From an uncultured Bacteroidota bacterium (GTDB lineage: Bacteria > Bacteroidota > Bacteroidia > Bacteroidales > VadinHA17), in contig CAIMVD010000027.1 in assembly GCA_903844815.1 (NCBI GenBank), positions 1 through 51,313 of the forward strand: a stretch of DNA of 51,313 nucleotides, in the 5' to 3' direction. Below are positions 44,346 to 51,313 of this stretch, in pieces (the stretch's first letter is position 1; every line of letters starts with the position of its first letter). The notes under the pieces are model-generated. The model did not search any database, was not told the origin of the DNA, and was given only the letters and a program-made list of their open reading frames with translations. The translations under genes were made by a program, and so were the position numbers.

Positions 44346-47231
44346 CTATTCATTAAAAGTATCCTGCCTGTACGAATCAACAGGTGCACAGGAACAAATC
44401 AGATTGCGGTCGCCATAGCCATCGTCGATACGTCCGACTGAAGGCCAGAACTTGTTCTCAGCCACCCATTTCAATGGGAAAGCAGCCTTATTGCGGCTGT
44501 ATGAATGATTCCATTCCTCGCCAGTCAAAACCTTCACTGTATGCGGTGCATTGTGAAGGACATTATCGATACGGTCAGCCCTTCCCTCTTTGATTTCCTG
44601 GATCTCATTCCAGACTGATTTCAGGGCATGAATGAATTTATCAAGTTCATGAAGTGATTCGGATTCAGTAGGTTCCACCATAAGTGTTCCATGAACAGGG
44701 AAGGACAGGGTTGGTGCATGGAAACCATAATCCATAAGTCTTTTAGCAATATCCGCCTCGGTAATTCCTGCCTCCTGTTTGAAGCTCCTGCAGTCGAGAA
44801 TCATTTCGTGGCCAACAAATCCTTCTGTTCCCGTATATAGCGTTTCGAAACATCCCCTGAGTGATGCAGCAATATAATTTGCATTAAGTATTGCATATCT
44901 GGTTGCCTGAGTTAGCCCGAATGATCCCATCATCATAACGTAAGCATGAGATATAGTAAGAACATGCCCGCTGCCGAAAGGAGCGCCTGCTATTGCTGTG
45001 GTTCCATGGCTTCCACCTGTCTTAACAATCGGGTGAGATGGAAGGAATTCAGCAAGCTTATCGTTTGCGAGTATCGGTCCCATGCCCGGTCCGCCCCCTC
45101 CATGAGGTATGGCGAAGGTCTTGTGCAGATTCAGGTGGCAGACATCCGCTCCGATATGGCCCGGACTTGTAAGGCCAACCTGTGCGTTCATGTTGGCGCC
45201 GTCCATATAAACAAGGCCTCCGTATGAATGTATTATTTCGCTTATTTCAATAACTGCAGCTTCAAAAACACCATGGGTAGAGGGATAGGTTATCATCAGG
45301 CAGGCCAGGTTTTCCTTGTGTTCCCCTGCTTTCTTCCTCAGATCCTCAACACTAATATTTCCCTTATCGTCGCATTCTACAACGACTATCTTCATTCCTG
45401 CCATGGCAGCGCTTGCCGGGTTTGTACCGTGTGCCGAAGAAGGAATAAGCGCGATGTTTCTGCCTGCCTCTCCCCTGCTTATGTGATATTCCCTTATCAC
45501 CATCAGTCCGGCATATTCGCCGGCAGCGCCTGAATTGGGCTGAAATGATATTGAAGAGAAGCCTGTTATCTCCTTCAGGGCATTACCAAGCTCATCCATA
45601 ATCTGGTAATATCCTTCGGCCTGTCCGGAGGGTACAAAAGGATGAACATTGCCGAACTCCGGCCAGCTCATTGCAAACAGTGAACTTGCAGGATTAAGCT
45701 TCATTGTACACGATCCGAGAGGTATCATGCTGTGAGTGAGGGAAAAATCTTTTCTCTCAAGAAGCTTTACGTATCTCATCATCTCAGTCTCCGTATGATA
45801 CCTGTTAAAGGTAGTTTCGGTCATGAAAGAAGATTGTCTCAGCAGTTTTGGATCAATGCATTTACAGTTGCAGAAACCGTTTATTGGTTCTGTTTCCTTC
45901 CCTGCAGCCTTTGCAAAGATGCCGGCAATGGCATTCATCTCAGTGAATGTTGTAATCTCATCGGTACTGAAAACCACAGTATTATCATCAGGATAAAAGA
46001 AATTTATCCCGGCTTCATTTGACAGTTTACGAATCTCTTCTGCCGGAATTTTACCTCCAAGGTCTATCCTGAGTGTATCGAAAAACATTGAATTTTCCTG
46101 ACGATAACCCATTCTGCGGATCGCCAGGCTTAAGGTAGCAGCGGAATTGTGAATATGGAGAGCAATATCCTTTAAGCCTTGGGGTCCATGATATTGTGCG
46201 TACATCCCCGACATTGTAGCAAGCAGTGCCTGAGCCGTGCAGATATTTGAAGTAGCTCTTTCACGCTTTATATGTTGTTCCCTTGTCTGTAAAGCCATTC
46301 TAAGGGCACTGCTGCCCTGGGCATCAACAGAAACACCTATTATGCGTCCCGGCATATTCCTTTTAAGTTCATCCCTGGTGGCAAAGAAGCCGGCATGCGG
46401 ACCGCCGAAACTCATCGGGAGACCCATTCTCTGGCTTGAACCGACAACTATGTCTGCACCCCACTCTCCGGGAGGGGTTAAAAGGGCCAGGCTCATCAGG
46501 TCGGCAGCAACACCTACGAGGATTCCTGCAGAATGAGCCATATATGTCAAAGCCTTATAGTCCCTGAGTTCTCCTGAAGCAGCAGGATATTGTGCGAATG
46601 CGCCGAAGTAGGTTTCGTTGAATACAGCCTGGGTATATTTTCCTCTTACCAATTCTATTCCAAGCGGTGCTGCACGTGTCTCAATTACATCGAGAGTTTG
46701 CAGAAAAATATCCTCGTCAACAAAAAACTTGTTAGCCCCGGCTTTTACGGCAGCCCTGGAACGGGCATTGAACATCATTATCATCGCTTCTGCAGCAGCT
46801 GTCGATTCATCGAGAAGTGAGGCGTTTGCAATTTCCATACCTGTCAGGCTTGCAACCATGGTCTGGAAATTGAGAAGAGCCTCAAGTCTTCCCTGTGAGA
46901 TCTCAGCCTGATAGGGAGTGTAGGATGTATACCAGGCGGGGTTCTCCAGGACATTCCTGGTTATAACTGAAAGCGGAGCAACACCGTAGTATCCCTGACC
47001 GATAAATGACCGGAACAACTTATTCTTCTTTCCTATTGCCCTGATATGGTTAAGATATTCAAATTCACTCATCGGTTGCGGCAGCCTCATAGGCTTCTCA
47101 AGCATTATCGATTTTGGTATAGTCTTTTCAATCAACTGGTCGAGAGATTTTACTCCAATTGTCTCAAGCATTTGAGGCAATTCATGCTCGCGAGGACCAT
47201 TATGACGGTTAACAAACTTATCTGCAGACAT
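44346..47231 (-). CDS. gcvP: Glycine dehydrogenase (decarboxylating), P-protein
   Basis: A 961-residue, full-length fused P-protein of the glycine cleavage system. PLP is bound by K704 in LNLHKTFAIPHGGGGPGMGP. The N-terminal half carries FIGQGYYGVAPLSVITRNVL and the second half SFQPNSGAAGEYAGLMVI and LIPSSAHGTNPASAAM. It decarboxylates glycine and loads the aminomethyl group on the H-protein. gcvH, gcvT and lpd are not in the window. A MITE copy lies 142 bp upstream of the start. Confidence 0.97.
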   Translation of the reverse strand: MSADKFVNRHNGPREHELPQMLETIGVKSLDQLIEKTIPKSIMLEKPMRLPQPMSEFEYLNHIRAIGKKNKLFRSFIGQGYYGVAPLSVITRNVLENPAWYTSYTPYQAEISQGRLEALLNFQTMVASLTGMEIANASLLDESTAAAEAMIMMFNARSRAAVKAGANKFFVDEDIFLQTLDVIETRAAPLGIELVRGKYTQAVFNETYFGAFAQYPAASGELRDYKALTYMAHSAGILVGVAADLMSLALLTPPGEWGADIVVGSSQRMGLPMSFGGPHAGFFATRDELKRNMPGRIIGVSVDAQGSSALRMALQTREQHIKRERATSNICTAQALLATMSGMYAQYHGPQGLKDIALHIHNSAATLSLAIRRMGYRQENSMFFDTLRIDLGGKIPAEEIRKLSNEAGINFFYPDDNTVVFSTDEITTFTEMNAIAGIFAKAAGKETEPINGFCNCKCIDPKLLRQSSFMTETTFNRYHTETEMMRYVKLLERKDFSLTHSMIPLGSCTMKLNPASSLFAMSWPEFGNVHPFVPSGQAEGYYQIMDELGNALKEITGFSSISFQPNSGAAGEYAGLMVIREYHISRGEAGRNIALIPSSAHGTNPASAAMAGMKIVVVECDDKGNISVEDLRKKAGEHKENLACLMITYPSTHGVFEAAVIEISEIIHSYGGLVYMDGANMNAQVGLTSPGHIGADVCHLNLHKTFAIPHGGGGPGMGPILANDKLAEFLPSHPIVKTGGSHGTTAIAGAPFGSGHVLTISHAYVMMMGSFGLTQATRYAILNANYIAASLRGCFETLYTGTEGFVGHEMILDCRSFKQEAGITEADIAKRLMDYGFHAPTLSFPVHGTLMVEPTESESLHELDKFIHALKSVWNEIQEIKEGRADRIDNVLHNAPHTVKVLTGEEWNHSYSRNKAAFPLKWVAENKFWPSVGRIDDGYGDRNLICSCAPVDSYRQDTFNE

Positions 47232-47617
47232 AAGGTTTAATATTTAATCAAAGAAAATTAAGATCTGACTTTAATTTGGAAGGGCAATAATAAGAAAATA
47301 ACTCAACAAATTGCAGGATTTTTGCTATGTTCAGGATGTTTTTAAATAACCGGCATATGACAGATTATAATGCAATGGCGTTTAGTTAAGGAATATTATT
47401 ACCAAACATGAAAAGAATATTTTACCACAGGGACCACTCTACTATTCTTGTGTTTTTACCCCCCAACCCCCCAAGGGGGGATTTAAGAACACCCCCGCTG
47501 GGGGCAGTGGGGTAAAATGTGGGAGTAAGAAACTGATTACCCGGGCTTAACTAAACGACATTGGATTATAATGTGACAGATTATAATCTGACCTGATTTT
47601 TCCCTTCAGAAAAAGCC
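47232..47617. other. Gene-free stretch containing MITE and palindrome
   Basis: A 386-bp gap between gcvP and the metallo-hydrolase gene. It holds MITE copy 2 (47373-47563) with 10-bp target duplications and a 14-bp perfect palindrome, CAGATTATAATCTG, at 47577-47590. The remaining 140 bp before gcvP should contain its promoter, but no exact TAnnTTTG box was found there. Confidence 0.7.
47373..47563 (+). mobile_element. MITE copy 2 with 10-bp target duplication
   Basis: A 191-bp element nearly identical to the reverse complement of 42-234; the differences are mainly in the C and G runs. Ends are AATGGCGTTTAGTTAAG and CTTAACTAAACGACATT. A perfect direct repeat GATTATAATG flanks it at 47363-47372 and 47564-47573. 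It contains no gene. It sits upstream of gcvP and downstream of the metallo-hydrolase operon. Confidence 0.87.
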
Positions 47618-48256
47618 TCAGGAACCAAAAAAAGGATTTGTCAATATTTCCTTTTCAATAGTGGTTTTATTGCCATGTCCGGGATAGACAACTGTTGAAA
47701 GCGGCAGGACAAACAGTTTGCTTCTGATGCTGTTAATCAGGGTATCGTAATTGCCGCCGGGAAGGTCGGTTCTTCCAATGCTTCCGGAAAAAAGTGCGTC
47801 ACCGGTAAAGACCGAGCCGTCCTTTGCACAATAAAAGGCGATGCTGCCTGCTGTATGCCCCGGAACATGAAGAGCAACAAGTTCCGTATCTCCAAAAGTA
47901 AGAACCTGCCCGTCAGTAATGAATGACTCCGGTTCGGGAGGTGTCTCCATTGTCAGTCCGAAAAGCGTCGAATGCTGAGTGGCGTTTTTCCTGTTGATCT
48001 CATCAGCCTCACAGGAAAGCGTCCTTAGATTATACTTTTCAAGAATGAATTTGTTGCCAAAGACATGGTCGAGATGGCAATGGGTATTAAGCAGCATTAC
48101 CGGTATCAGCTTCTCTGACTCCAGAAGCTTTACAAGCACTTCCTGTTCCGGTTCGTGATAACATCCGCAATCGAGAATGGCACACTTCCCTGATTCATCA
48201 GCAAGTATATAGGTATTGACTTCAATTGGGGAAAAAACTAATTTGAATATTTTCAT
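47618..48256 (-). CDS. MBL-fold metallo-hydrolase (glyoxalase II-like)
   Basis: A 212-residue metallo-beta-lactamase fold hydrolase. The metal motif THCHLDHVFG gives H59, H61, D63 and H64, followed by HVPGHTAGS and a late VYPGHGNKT. Length and layout match small glyoxalase II-like hydrolases with unknown thioester or other substrates. It is 7 bp downstream of pcm and likely co-transcribed. No signal peptide, so cytoplasmic. Confidence 0.92.
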   Translation of the reverse strand: MKIFKLVFSPIEVNTYILADESGKCAILDCGCYHEPEQEVLVKLLESEKLIPVMLLNTHCHLDHVFGNKFILEKYNLRTLSCEADEINRKNATQHSTLFGLTMETPPEPESFITDGQVLTFGDTELVALHVPGHTAGSIAFYCAKDGSVFTGDALFSGSIGRTDLPGGNYDTLINSIRSKLFVLPLSTVVYPGHGNKTTIEKEILTNPFFGS

Positions 48257-48263
48257 TCTTAAA

Positions 48264-48914
48264 TTATTTTACATTTCCAATGCCTTTTAGCATAGGCACA
48301 AACACAAAATTGCCATGAGAGGTATACTCGAAAGTATCATCACCCGTCTTCTCAACCAGCGTCATAATTTGCGAGTTAGAGGAGCCTACAGGCACCACCA
48401 TCCTTCCACCGGCCTTAAGCTGCTGAAGAAGCTTCAAAGGCACTTCAGGGGCAGCGGCAGTAATCACTATCCCGTCAAACGGTCCATACTGAGGTTTTCC
48501 CTCATAACCATCGCCGAAAAAGAAATCGGCAGAATATCCAATGGATTCAAGAGTCTGTTGTGCCTTATAAAACAGGTCCCTGTGCCTTTCTATTGTAAAA
48601 ACCCTGGCTCCCATCACGGCCAGGATGGCTGCCTGATAGCCTGAGCCTGTTCCTATTTCAAGTATTTTATCTCTTTTCCTGACTTTCAGAAGCGAAGTCT
48701 GAAAGGCAACAGTATATGGCTGGGAGATTGTCTGTCCCGACGTTAAGGGGAATGCCTTATCGACATAAGCATGACTCAGAAATGCAGGATCCATAAAGAG
48801 ATGGCGTGGAACTGTTCCAACTGCACTCAGAACATCTTCATCGGATATGCCTTTTCTCCTAAGCTCGTCAACAAGCTTCTTTCGCATTCCTTTTGCTTCG
48901 AATGTATCAGTCAT
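48264..48914 (-). CDS. pcm: Protein-L-isoaspartate O-methyltransferase
   Basis: A 216-residue methyltransferase that repairs isoaspartyl residues in ageing proteins. It has VPRHLFMDPAFLSHAYVDKA, FPLTSGQTISQPYTVA and the SAM motif LEIGTGSGYQAAIL at 85-98, all family-specific. It is followed after 7 bp by the metallo-hydrolase gene. Confidence 0.95.
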   Translation of the reverse strand: MTDTFEAKGMRKKLVDELRRKGISDEDVLSAVGTVPRHLFMDPAFLSHAYVDKAFPLTSGQTISQPYTVAFQTSLLKVRKRDKILEIGTGSGYQAAILAVMGARVFTIERHRDLFYKAQQTLESIGYSADFFFGDGYEGKPQYGPFDGIVITAAAPEVPLKLLQQLKAGGRMVVPVGSSNSQIMTLVEKTGDDTFEYTSHGNFVFVPMLKGIGNVK

Positions 48915-49004
48915 AAAATAACCCCGGGTATAAATAACAGGTTGTAAAATTATAAAATAATGCGAAAGCTGAAAAAGTATATGCTGATCATATGGAAGAA
49001 TGTA

Positions 49005-49559
49005 TTAAAGGGAAAAGAATTCCAGTGGCTTATAAACAGCGCCGGTTTTAAGAAGAATACTTTCATACAGAATAATCTCGTTCACGTGTGCTTTCTGAAG
49101 TTCAACACCTCTGTACATTTCAAGAAGATCCTTCAGACCTGAACCCTGACTTAGCGATCTTATCCTTCCAATTGTAAGGTGAGGCCTGAAAGGACGCTTT
49201 TCAAGGACTATGCCTGATTCTTCAAGGCATCGGAGGACAAGGAGATTCAGTCCTGTAAGCCTTCCTGAAGGCTCAATTCCTGCCCATAAAACATTAGGGT
49301 CGTTTAAGCTTTTAAAAACTCCGACACCTCCGATTACGAGATCAAAGCTTCCTGAACCTGCACATTCTTTCCGCAGGGAGGATTTCAGCTTATTTATAAC
49401 CGGTTCCTCAGTATCTCCAAGGAAGGTCAGTGTGATATGAAGATTCTCTGGTTCAGTCCATTTTATACTCTCTTTTCTTAATGCTCCCTGTATTGATGAA
49501 ATCATATTCATCAGGGCAATTTCCGGATTGATTCTGATTGCGACAAAGATCCTTTTCAT
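49005..49559 (-). CDS. thpR: RNA 2',3'-cyclic phosphodiesterase ThpR
   Basis: A 184-residue 2H phosphoesterase. The two catalytic motifs are HITLTFLG with H41 and HLTIGRIRS with H127, at the usual spacing. The family opens 2',3'-cyclic phosphates and can ligate tRNA halves in vitro. It lies between pcm and the DUF4294 gene on the same strand with gaps of 90 and 26 bp. Confidence 0.94.
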   Translation of the reverse strand: MKRIFVAIRINPEIALMNMISSIQGALRKESIKWTEPENLHITLTFLGDTEEPVINKLKSSLRKECAGSGSFDLVIGGVGVFKSLNDPNVLWAGIEPSGRLTGLNLLVLRCLEESGIVLEKRPFRPHLTIGRIRSLSQGSGLKDLLEMYRGVELQKAHVNEIILYESILLKTGAVYKPLEFFSL

Positions 49560-49585
49560 TCCTTCAAAATATCATTTTTTCTGCA

Positions 49586-50200
49586 TTACATCCTGCCGGC
49601 ATCTATTTCATTAATTATAAGCTCTATCAGGAGATCGTCTCCGTAAGGATCATATTCTGCCTTCAGGTTTGTTCCGAAAATACGGGCAATTCCCTGCCAG
49701 AATGAAGCAGAGATCTTTCCCCTGTATTCCCTTATAAGGTCGAAAGAGGTATTCTGCGTTTCCCTGTCAATAAGCTTTATAAGCAGTCTGCCCTGGGTGA
49801 TCGTCATCTGCCTCATATCATCTTCATACTCCGCGAAAACATTCTTCTCAACAGTTTTGAGATAATTCTTCCTGTCCTTCTCGTCGGTAATGCCCTGGAG
49901 TTCACCGTTTACTCGTTCCAGCTTTACCCTTACAATTTTGGCATAAGGATATACTTTTTTTATATTATAAATAAGCCTGTCGTACCGGCGGTAATCACTC
50001 TTCCTGGCTCCTCCCGGACGGGCAATAATATTTACACCTCCAAGCTGAATTTCAGGCATCATCACTCCGTTTCTTTCTATATTCTTTAGTACATATTGTT
50101 TACCTTCAACTGTATCAGGCCTGAGAATTGCAGTATCATTCTGACAAATTGATTCAGTCAGGAAGGTGAATAAAGCCAATATGGAGAGAAGGTATCTCAA
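49586..50200 (-). CDS. DUF4294 domain exported protein
   Basis: A 204-residue protein with a signal peptide (MRYLLSILALFTFLTESICQ) when started at TTG 50200; no ATG is available, so TTG appears genuine. The body matches DUF4294 (KSDYRRYDRLIYNIKKVYPY, FAEYEDDMRQMTITQGRLLI), a Bacteroidota-specific envelope family without known function. A perfect -7 box at 50221-50214 would leave a leader of only about 7 nt. Confidence 0.9.
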   Translation of the reverse strand: MRYLLSILALFTFLTESICQNDTAILRPDTVEGKQYVLKNIERNGVMMPEIQLGGVNIIARPGGARKSDYRRYDRLIYNIKKVYPYAKIVRVKLERVNGELQGITDEKDRKNYLKTVEKNVFAEYEDDMRQMTITQGRLLIKLIDRETQNTSFDLIREYRGKISASFWQGIARIFGTNLKAEYDPYGDDLLIELIINEIDAGRM

Positions 50201-50213
50201 AAGGAGTTTTTTG

Positions 50214-50221
50214 CAAAGGTA
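50214..50221 (-). promoter_or_regulatory. -7 box TACCTTTG for DUF4294 gene
   Basis: An exact minus-strand TAnnTTTG match 13 nt before the TTG start codon. The RNA would begin almost at the start codon. Confidence 0.5.
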
Positions 50222-50256
50222 TCAAAATACATACCATAATTAAATATCTAATCTAC

Positions 50257-50288
50257 CCGGCGGACTTCTAAAATCCGCCGGCTTTTTT
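50257..50288 (+). terminator. Terminator-like hairpin in a divergent gap
   Basis: CCGGCGGA (50257-50264), 9-nt loop, TCCGCCGG (50274-50281), C, then six T. It has the form of a strong intrinsic terminator on the plus strand, yet no plus-strand gene lies upstream; both neighbours point away from it. It may be a repeat-derived palindrome or an insulator. Confidence 0.55.
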
Positions 50289-50317
50289 GTGCTTCAGTAT
50301 ATAATACAGTATTTTTA
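50286..50317 (+). promoter_or_regulatory. Promoter candidate for DUF3267 gene
   Basis: TTTG at 50286-50289, 20-nt spacer, TATTTTTA at 50310-50317 (7 of 8 to TAnnTTTG). RNA would start near 50324, only about 7 nt before the ATG at 50331. The -33 box overlaps the T run of the hairpin at 50257-50288. Confidence 0.45.
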
Positions 50318-50330
50318 CCAAAAGTATTAT

Positions 50331-50951
50331 ATGGCACTCCGGGTTGAAGATCTTGAAGATGAAAGTAAATACAGGCAGAAACTTGTCCTGTCATTTAATG
50401 ACATGATTCCGTTCATTCTTGATTATCTCAAACGCAGGTCATTACTTACTATCTTTTTCTGGTCGGCCTGTTTCACTTTTCTGATGATTGCAGTTTCGAT
50501 CAGGATAAGGATTGCCGGCTACTACCCGGGAAGCAATATTATACTCCATTCCATGCTGGGTATTATCATATTTCCTGTAATGTCCGTTCCTGTACATGAA
50601 TTATTGCACATTATCCCCTATTATCTCTCGGGAGCAAGAAAGATAAGGTTTGGCATGGACCTGAGACAGTATCTTTTTTATGTAACCGCACACAGGCATG
50701 TGGCTACATACAATCAATTCCGGATTGTTGCCCTCTTACCCTTTATTCTCATCAGCACGACATTGCTGGTCTGTATTTATCTGTTACCGGGTTTATGGAA
50801 ATGGAGCCTTTCGCTTTTCCTGTTTTCACATGCTACCATGTGCGCAGGTGACATTGCACTTCTTAATTTTTACTATCTCAACAGGAAAAAGAAGATTTAC
50901 ACCTGGGATGATGCTGACAGGAAACTGGCCTTTTTTTATGAAGAAATATAA
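50331..50951 (+). CDS. DUF3267 membrane metalloprotease-like protein
   Basis: A 206-residue membrane protein with four or five hydrophobic segments and the metal-binding motif HELLH at residues 89-93 inside a membrane region (SVPVHELLHIIPYYLSGARK), followed by a later cluster (YVTAHRHVATYNQFRIVALL). DUF3267 proteins resemble site-2-type proteases, but no activity has been assigned. The ATG at 50331 is preferred to a GTG at 50289 that lies in the T run of a hairpin. Confidence 0.85.
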   Translation: MALRVEDLEDESKYRQKLVLSFNDMIPFILDYLKRRSLLTIFFWSACFTFLMIAVSIRIRIAGYYPGSNIILHSMLGIIIFPVMSVPVHELLHIIPYYLSGARKIRFGMDLRQYLFYVTAHRHVATYNQFRIVALLPFILISTTLLVCIYLLPGLWKWSLSLFLFSHATMCAGDIALLNFYYLNRKKKIYTWDDADRKLAFFYEEI

Positions 50952-50955
50952 TTAA

Positions 50956-51313
50956 AGGCACGGATTACAAATCCGCGCCAGCGATGTGTTCGGGTCACGG
51001 ATTACAAATCCGCGCCAGCTGTTTGAGTGATGCTGGCGCCGATTTGCAATCGGGGCCAGGGATACCGGAAGTAATGATTTAGAAGATGGTCACGGATTAC
51101 AAATCCGCGCCAGCTGTATGAGTGATGCTGGCGCCGATTTGCAATCGGGGCCAAAGATACCGGAAGCAATGGTTTAGAAGGTGGTCACGGATTGCAAATC
51201 CGCGCCAGCGATGTGTGCGGGTCACGGATTGCAAATCCGCGCCAGCTGTATGAGTGATGCTGGCGCCGATTTGCAATCGGGGCCAGGGATACCGGAAGTA
51301 ATGGTTTAGAAGG
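50956..51313 (+). repeat. Composite hairpin repeat array 2, runs off the end
   Basis: Built from a 37-bp unit A and a 95-bp unit B in the order A, B, B, A, B (starts near 50957, 50994, 51089, 51184, 51221). Unit A carries CGGATTACAAATCCG or its TTGCAA variant. Unit B adds GCGCCAGC ... GCTGGCGC and GCCGATTTGCAATCGGGGCC, so it can fold as three successive hairpins. The array is cut by the window end. It is homologous, inverted, to the repeats at 39623-39817. Confidence 0.87.

Noticed and set aside
42-47563. The two inverted MITE copies as ends of a 47-kb composite transposon
   Set aside because: Each copy has its own distinct 10-bp target duplication, and the DNA between them is core housekeeping genes, so they are independent insertions.
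50956-51313. CRISPR-like array at the window end
   Set aside because: The spaces between repeats are themselves repeated and palindromic, the step alternates between 37 and 95 bp, and no cas genes are present.

Overview
The window looks like a chromosomal piece of a Bacteroidota bacterium, most likely a free-living or anaerobic member of the Bacteroidales/Marinilabiliales range. The signs are a MurF-alanine racemase fusion, a type IX secretion sorting domain, a GldB-type lipoprotein next to nadE, DUF1573, DUF4294 and DUF5686 proteins, a LemA/TPM cluster, the aminofutalosine menaquinone enzyme MqnE, and repeated promoter -7 boxes of the Bacteroidota type TAnnTTTG. Almost all of the window is core housekeeping DNA; accessory DNA is concentrated in the first 2 kb and in small repeats.

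Layout. Positions 1-2100 are a decayed accessory patch: a roughly 193-bp miniature inverted-repeat element (MITE), a small membrane-protein gene cut by that MITE, the tip of an RHS gene, an XRE-regulator remnant and a PIN-domain toxin-antitoxin pair. Positions 2100-5250 hold a periplasmic coiled-coil protein and a two-component system. Positions 5450-9000 (minus strand) hold a TlpA-like lipoprotein, MeaB and a DUF1573 protein. Positions 9200-17700 hold a large propeller/barrel protein, an M20 peptidase, a 55-residue ferredoxin, GldB, NadE and a Crp/Fnr regulator with a perfect palindrome at its probable transcription start. Positions 17700-27600 hold MurF-Alr, Tdk, RsmI, a DUF5686 protein, DnaB and IspE. 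Positions 27600-31800 (minus) hold a biotin carrier and carboxyltransferase pair, an LptF/LptG permease and Tgt. Positions 31900-39620 (plus) hold a glycosyltransferase, a sigma factor, RsmG, rpmH, MqnE, a PASTA protein, a T9SS cargo protein and an RluA-type synthase. Positions 39620-44300 hold a repeat array, TPM/TPM/LemA, Ddl and a frameshifted oxidoreductase. Positions 44346-51313 hold GcvP, a second MITE copy, a metallo-hydrolase, Pcm, ThpR, a DUF4294 protein, a DUF3267 peptidase and a second repeat array that runs off the end.

How the genes connect. Cell-wall synthesis is represented by MurF-Alr and Ddl, which make and use D-Ala-D-Ala, plus a PASTA protein. Envelope assembly is represented by the LptF/G permease, DUF5686, GldB and the T9SS cargo. 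Propionate/methylmalonyl-CoA metabolism is represented by MeaB and the biotin carrier/carboxyltransferase pair. Translation and RNA modification are represented by RsmI, RsmG, Tgt, RluA-type synthase, L34 and ThpR.

I did not find a convincing new multi-gene defence or biosynthetic system. The most rewarding signals are the two nearly identical MITE copies, each with a perfect 10-bp target duplication, one of which rewrites the end of a gene; the composite hairpin arrays at 39.6 and 51.0 kb; the palindrome over the Crp/Fnr start site; and a Tgt lacking the usual zinc-binding cysteines. No tRNA, rRNA or CRISPR array was seen.
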